From positions 1 to 19,946 of the forward strand of contig JANBQC010000527.1 in NCBI GenBank assembly GCA_027576995.1: DNA of 19,946 bases, read 5' to 3'. How positions within the stretch are numbered: position 1 is the stretch's first letter; every line of letters begins with the position of its first letter. Shown piece by piece: positions 18,152 to 19,946 of this stretch. The notes beneath the pieces were generated by a model. It was given only the letters and a program-made list of their open reading frames with translations. It was not told the origin of the DNA and did no database searches. The stretch comes from Dimargaris cristalligena. Lineage: Eukaryota; Kickxellomycota; Dimargaritomycetes; Dimargaritales; Dimargaritaceae. A program made the position numbers and the translations under genes.

Positions 18152-18705
18152 GGTTAACAGGTGCTTTGGTGAATTGTTTTATGTACTGAAAGAAAAACTA
18201 TAGAGGAACAGAACTTGGGTTTTATACTGCTGGGGAACACAACACCTAGTCCATGAAAGTGGGTGCTCCTATTAGGAAATAGTAAATACCAATATCAAGT
18301 CAAACAATGAAGTCCAACTGAAATTTTTCACTGGATATACTATGGTGGATAATTCTAAATAAATTATGAAGTTATGGCCACTGTAACTGACTGGGGCCCT
18401 AAGGAAGACAGCTGTTTTATTCCCTGGTGACCATTGTTGGCTGTAGTTATGCTTCAGCCATTAATGCTCCCTTACTGTCTAATATAATAAAATAGCAGTA
18501 TGGATACATTTGGTATATTTTGAATGTTAAATAGCAACAGTTCGGCTTATTCATATTTGGGTTTGACATTGTGCTAATCCTTCAGACTAAGCCCAATTAT
18601 GAAGGTCACAGGCCTAGTGCTTTTACAAGTCACAATGTTCAGTAAACATATGTTCCCATGAGGCGGCGGGTCTTTCACACACAATGGCAACCTTGGCCCA
18701 TTTGT
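17990..18705 (-). repeat. Right arm of long dispersed inverted repeat
   Basis: Partner of 113-800, in opposite orientation. It includes, in minus-strand order, the end of an upstream copy's last exon, the intergenic promoter, exon 1 of copy R1 and the first part of its intron. The two arms lie about 17 kb apart and enclose the MPE1 and NUP192 genes. Confidence 0.8.
18205..18249 (-). promoter_or_regulatory. Conserved TATA core promoter of copy R1
   Basis: TATAAAA on the minus strand (18226-18220) is preceded by CCCCAGCAG and lies 69 bases before the ATG of copy R1. By hand count 40 of 45 bases match the left copy at 548-592, with only transition differences. Confidence 0.6.
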
Positions 18706-18793
18706 AGATGCACTCATTTCCCTGTACAGTGTCTCGCCCATCCCTGCAGTAGTCAAGGACATCACTACTATCTCCGTAATGCCTTCAACAGGC
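18574..18793 (-). CDS. Last exon of an upstream repeat-family copy (R0), partial
   Basis: After a T-rich TTGTTTTAG acceptor an open frame runs about 73 codons to a TAG at 18574. It contains V-E-G-I-T-E-I-V-V, then T-A-G-M-G-E-T-L-Y-R-E-M, and ends S-L-K-D. Three other places in the window match it: 19765-19885 on the + strand shares EGI-x-E, VV and AGMG-x-x-L-x-R with V-K near the end; the last exon of L1 shares I-x-x-x-V and G-x-T with R-E; and L0 matches the final third. It ends about 420 bases upstream of copy R1 on the same strand, so R0 and R1 are arranged head-to-tail. The 5' exons of R0 should lie above 18794 and were not resolved. No known family is recognised. Confidence 0.5.
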
Positions 18794-19764
18794 CTAAAAC
18801 AATAAGCACAATAATTGTGCCCTCCCTATTCCTAACATGGCCTTTTATTCCTTTGTATCCCAGATTTCATTATATTATTATTTCCTATACATGTATTACC
18901 TATGCCCTCCTTCCCCTAAATCCCGGTCAAATGAATGGCTACAATAGTATTGTCAAAATTCCTTCAAGATATAGTCATGGGATGTCCCATTCAGCAGGAT
19001 TTATTGCCACCGCTGGTATTCAAAATATATCATAGGGGGATTAGCTGCTTTCAGCGATGGTTTTTATTAAATAGTCATTGTGAATATTAATGGCTATCCC
19101 ACTCCTTCCATTTATAGACAGGCACCCTATACTGCGTGAAAGTAGTATGTGCAAAGGGTGCCTAGTCCTATGGATTCAGTATTTACTTCCGAATAATTCA
19201 ACAATTATCCCCAAAACTATGCCTTGGAATTACGTGATATGGAGTTGTATGTAATGGCAATTTGAATCAATTTGGTTGTCATTCTGGGTCCCTATAGCTT
19301 TTAGAGTTCTCATTCAGATTCTGCTTGTTGTTGAATTCTGCATATATAATCCAACTAAGTTAGTGAATTAAATGTAAGATGCATACATCCATTTGAATTG
19401 CTTAAAATATACATAGTCTGCAGTAGTATGCAATAAGATTAAGCATCTAGAGGTACCTGCTGACCTCCAACTACGTTATCCCCTTTTGCGTGGTTTTACC
19501 GGTATATATATATTGGTGAAATTCTGCCCAGCTATATAAGGGTTTGCATTATATGTGCATGGGAGAATATATGGGAACTTTATTTTTAACTAGTAATATT
19601 GGCCTTATCAAATGGATTTGTCATTATACAACTTAGATGAACTTCTCCCATGTGATATGTATAAAGGGGAAAATGCAAGGAAGGAAAAGGGGATATGTGC
19701 AGAAATATAAGGGAGTGTCAGGCAGGGGAGAGGACGGATACTATGGTATCTTGTATTATACTAG
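18794..19764. other. AT-rich region between inverted exon copies, unresolved
   Basis: The outer parts of this stretch show weak inverted similarity to each other (around 18800-18980 on the minus strand against around 19600-19760 on the plus strand), continuing the match between copies R0 and P. 5' exons of both copies should lie here and overlap in opposite orientation. A TATATAAG at about 19534 on the + strand is a possible promoter for P. No exon could be fixed with confidence. Confidence 0.35.
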
Positions 19765-19885
19765 TCGAAGGTATCAAGGAGGGGGGGTAGTGCTGTTCTT
19801 GATTATTGCAGGGATGGGCAAGGTACTTCACAGGACAATAGGTATATTAACAAGTGGGTGGGGGATTCTTTCTGTAAAGAACTGA
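19765..19885 (+). pseudogene. Last exon of a repeat-family copy on the + strand (copy P), frameshifted
   Basis: After a TTATACTAG acceptor the sequence reads E-G-I-K-E in one frame. After a run of seven G bases (19781-19787) it continues V-V-L-F-L-I-I-A-G-M-G-K-V-L-H-R in the next frame, to a TGA at 19883. The minus-strand copy R0 keeps E-G-I-T-E and V-V together in one frame, so the G tract carries a frameshift here (real or an assembly error in a homopolymer). An AATAAA lies at about 19928, placed like a polyadenylation signal. The protein is not recognised. Confidence 0.5.
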
Positions 19886-19946
19886 AATCAAATCCTTGAA
19901 AACTGAACTTTATTTGAAAAGATAGATAATAAAAGGGAAAGGTGAT

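Noticed and set aside
18658..19035. 125-codon + strand ORF
   Set aside because: It lies antisense to the R0 last exon, whose frame is supported by three other copies; no domain is seen.
1..19946. tRNA, rRNA or CRISPR features
   Set aside because: No convincing tRNA B-box with a foldable cloverleaf, no rRNA-like sequence and no regular spaced repeats were seen on either strand.

Overview
This is a eukaryotic, almost certainly fungal, window. Two very long, GC-rich, intronless genes of core eukaryotic machinery sit in the middle and are flanked by AT-rich, gene-poor, repeat-bearing DNA. The early-diverging flavour (very long uninterrupted ORFs, an RBBP6-like rather than short yeast-like Mpe1, an oversized Nup192) hints at a zoopagomycotan or kickxellomycotan-type fungus. 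That placement is inference, not something the sequence proves.

Layout. 1-1911: two degenerate copies, on the + strand, of an unrecognised small spliced gene family; only the last-exon remnant of the first is present. 2093 to about 3310: a decayed Tc1/mariner transposon with stops and frameshifts. 3558-6626 (-): an MPE1/RBBP6 homologue (DWNN ubiquitin-like domain, CCHC zinc knuckle, RING/U-box-like domain, long RS-rich tail). 6627-8229: a divergent intergenic region holding both promoters and one doubtful 61-codon ORF. 8230-16071 (+): a 2613-residue NUP192/NUP205-type inner-ring nucleoporin. 16072-17187: AT-rich DNA with a CA/TA microsatellite and no gene seen. 17188-19885: three more copies or parts of the same spliced family, two on the - strand and one on the + strand.

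The two central genes serve mRNA 3' end processing (MPE1) and nuclear pore structure (NUP192). They are divergently arranged about 1.6 kb apart, and nothing suggests a shared operon-like role.

The main discovery is the repeated family at both window ends. About 690 bp near the left end (113-800, + strand) aligns with about 715 bp near the right end (17990-18705, - strand), in inverted orientation. The match covers an upstream last exon, a promoter with a TATAAAA box, and a first exon followed by an in-phase splice donor. The exon differences are rich in third-position synonymous changes, so this was selected as protein. Downstream the copies diverge quickly, with only scattered collinear matches. 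I do not recognise the protein, and most copies carry a lesion. Whether this is a fast-evolving tandem gene family or an uncharacterised mobile element is open.
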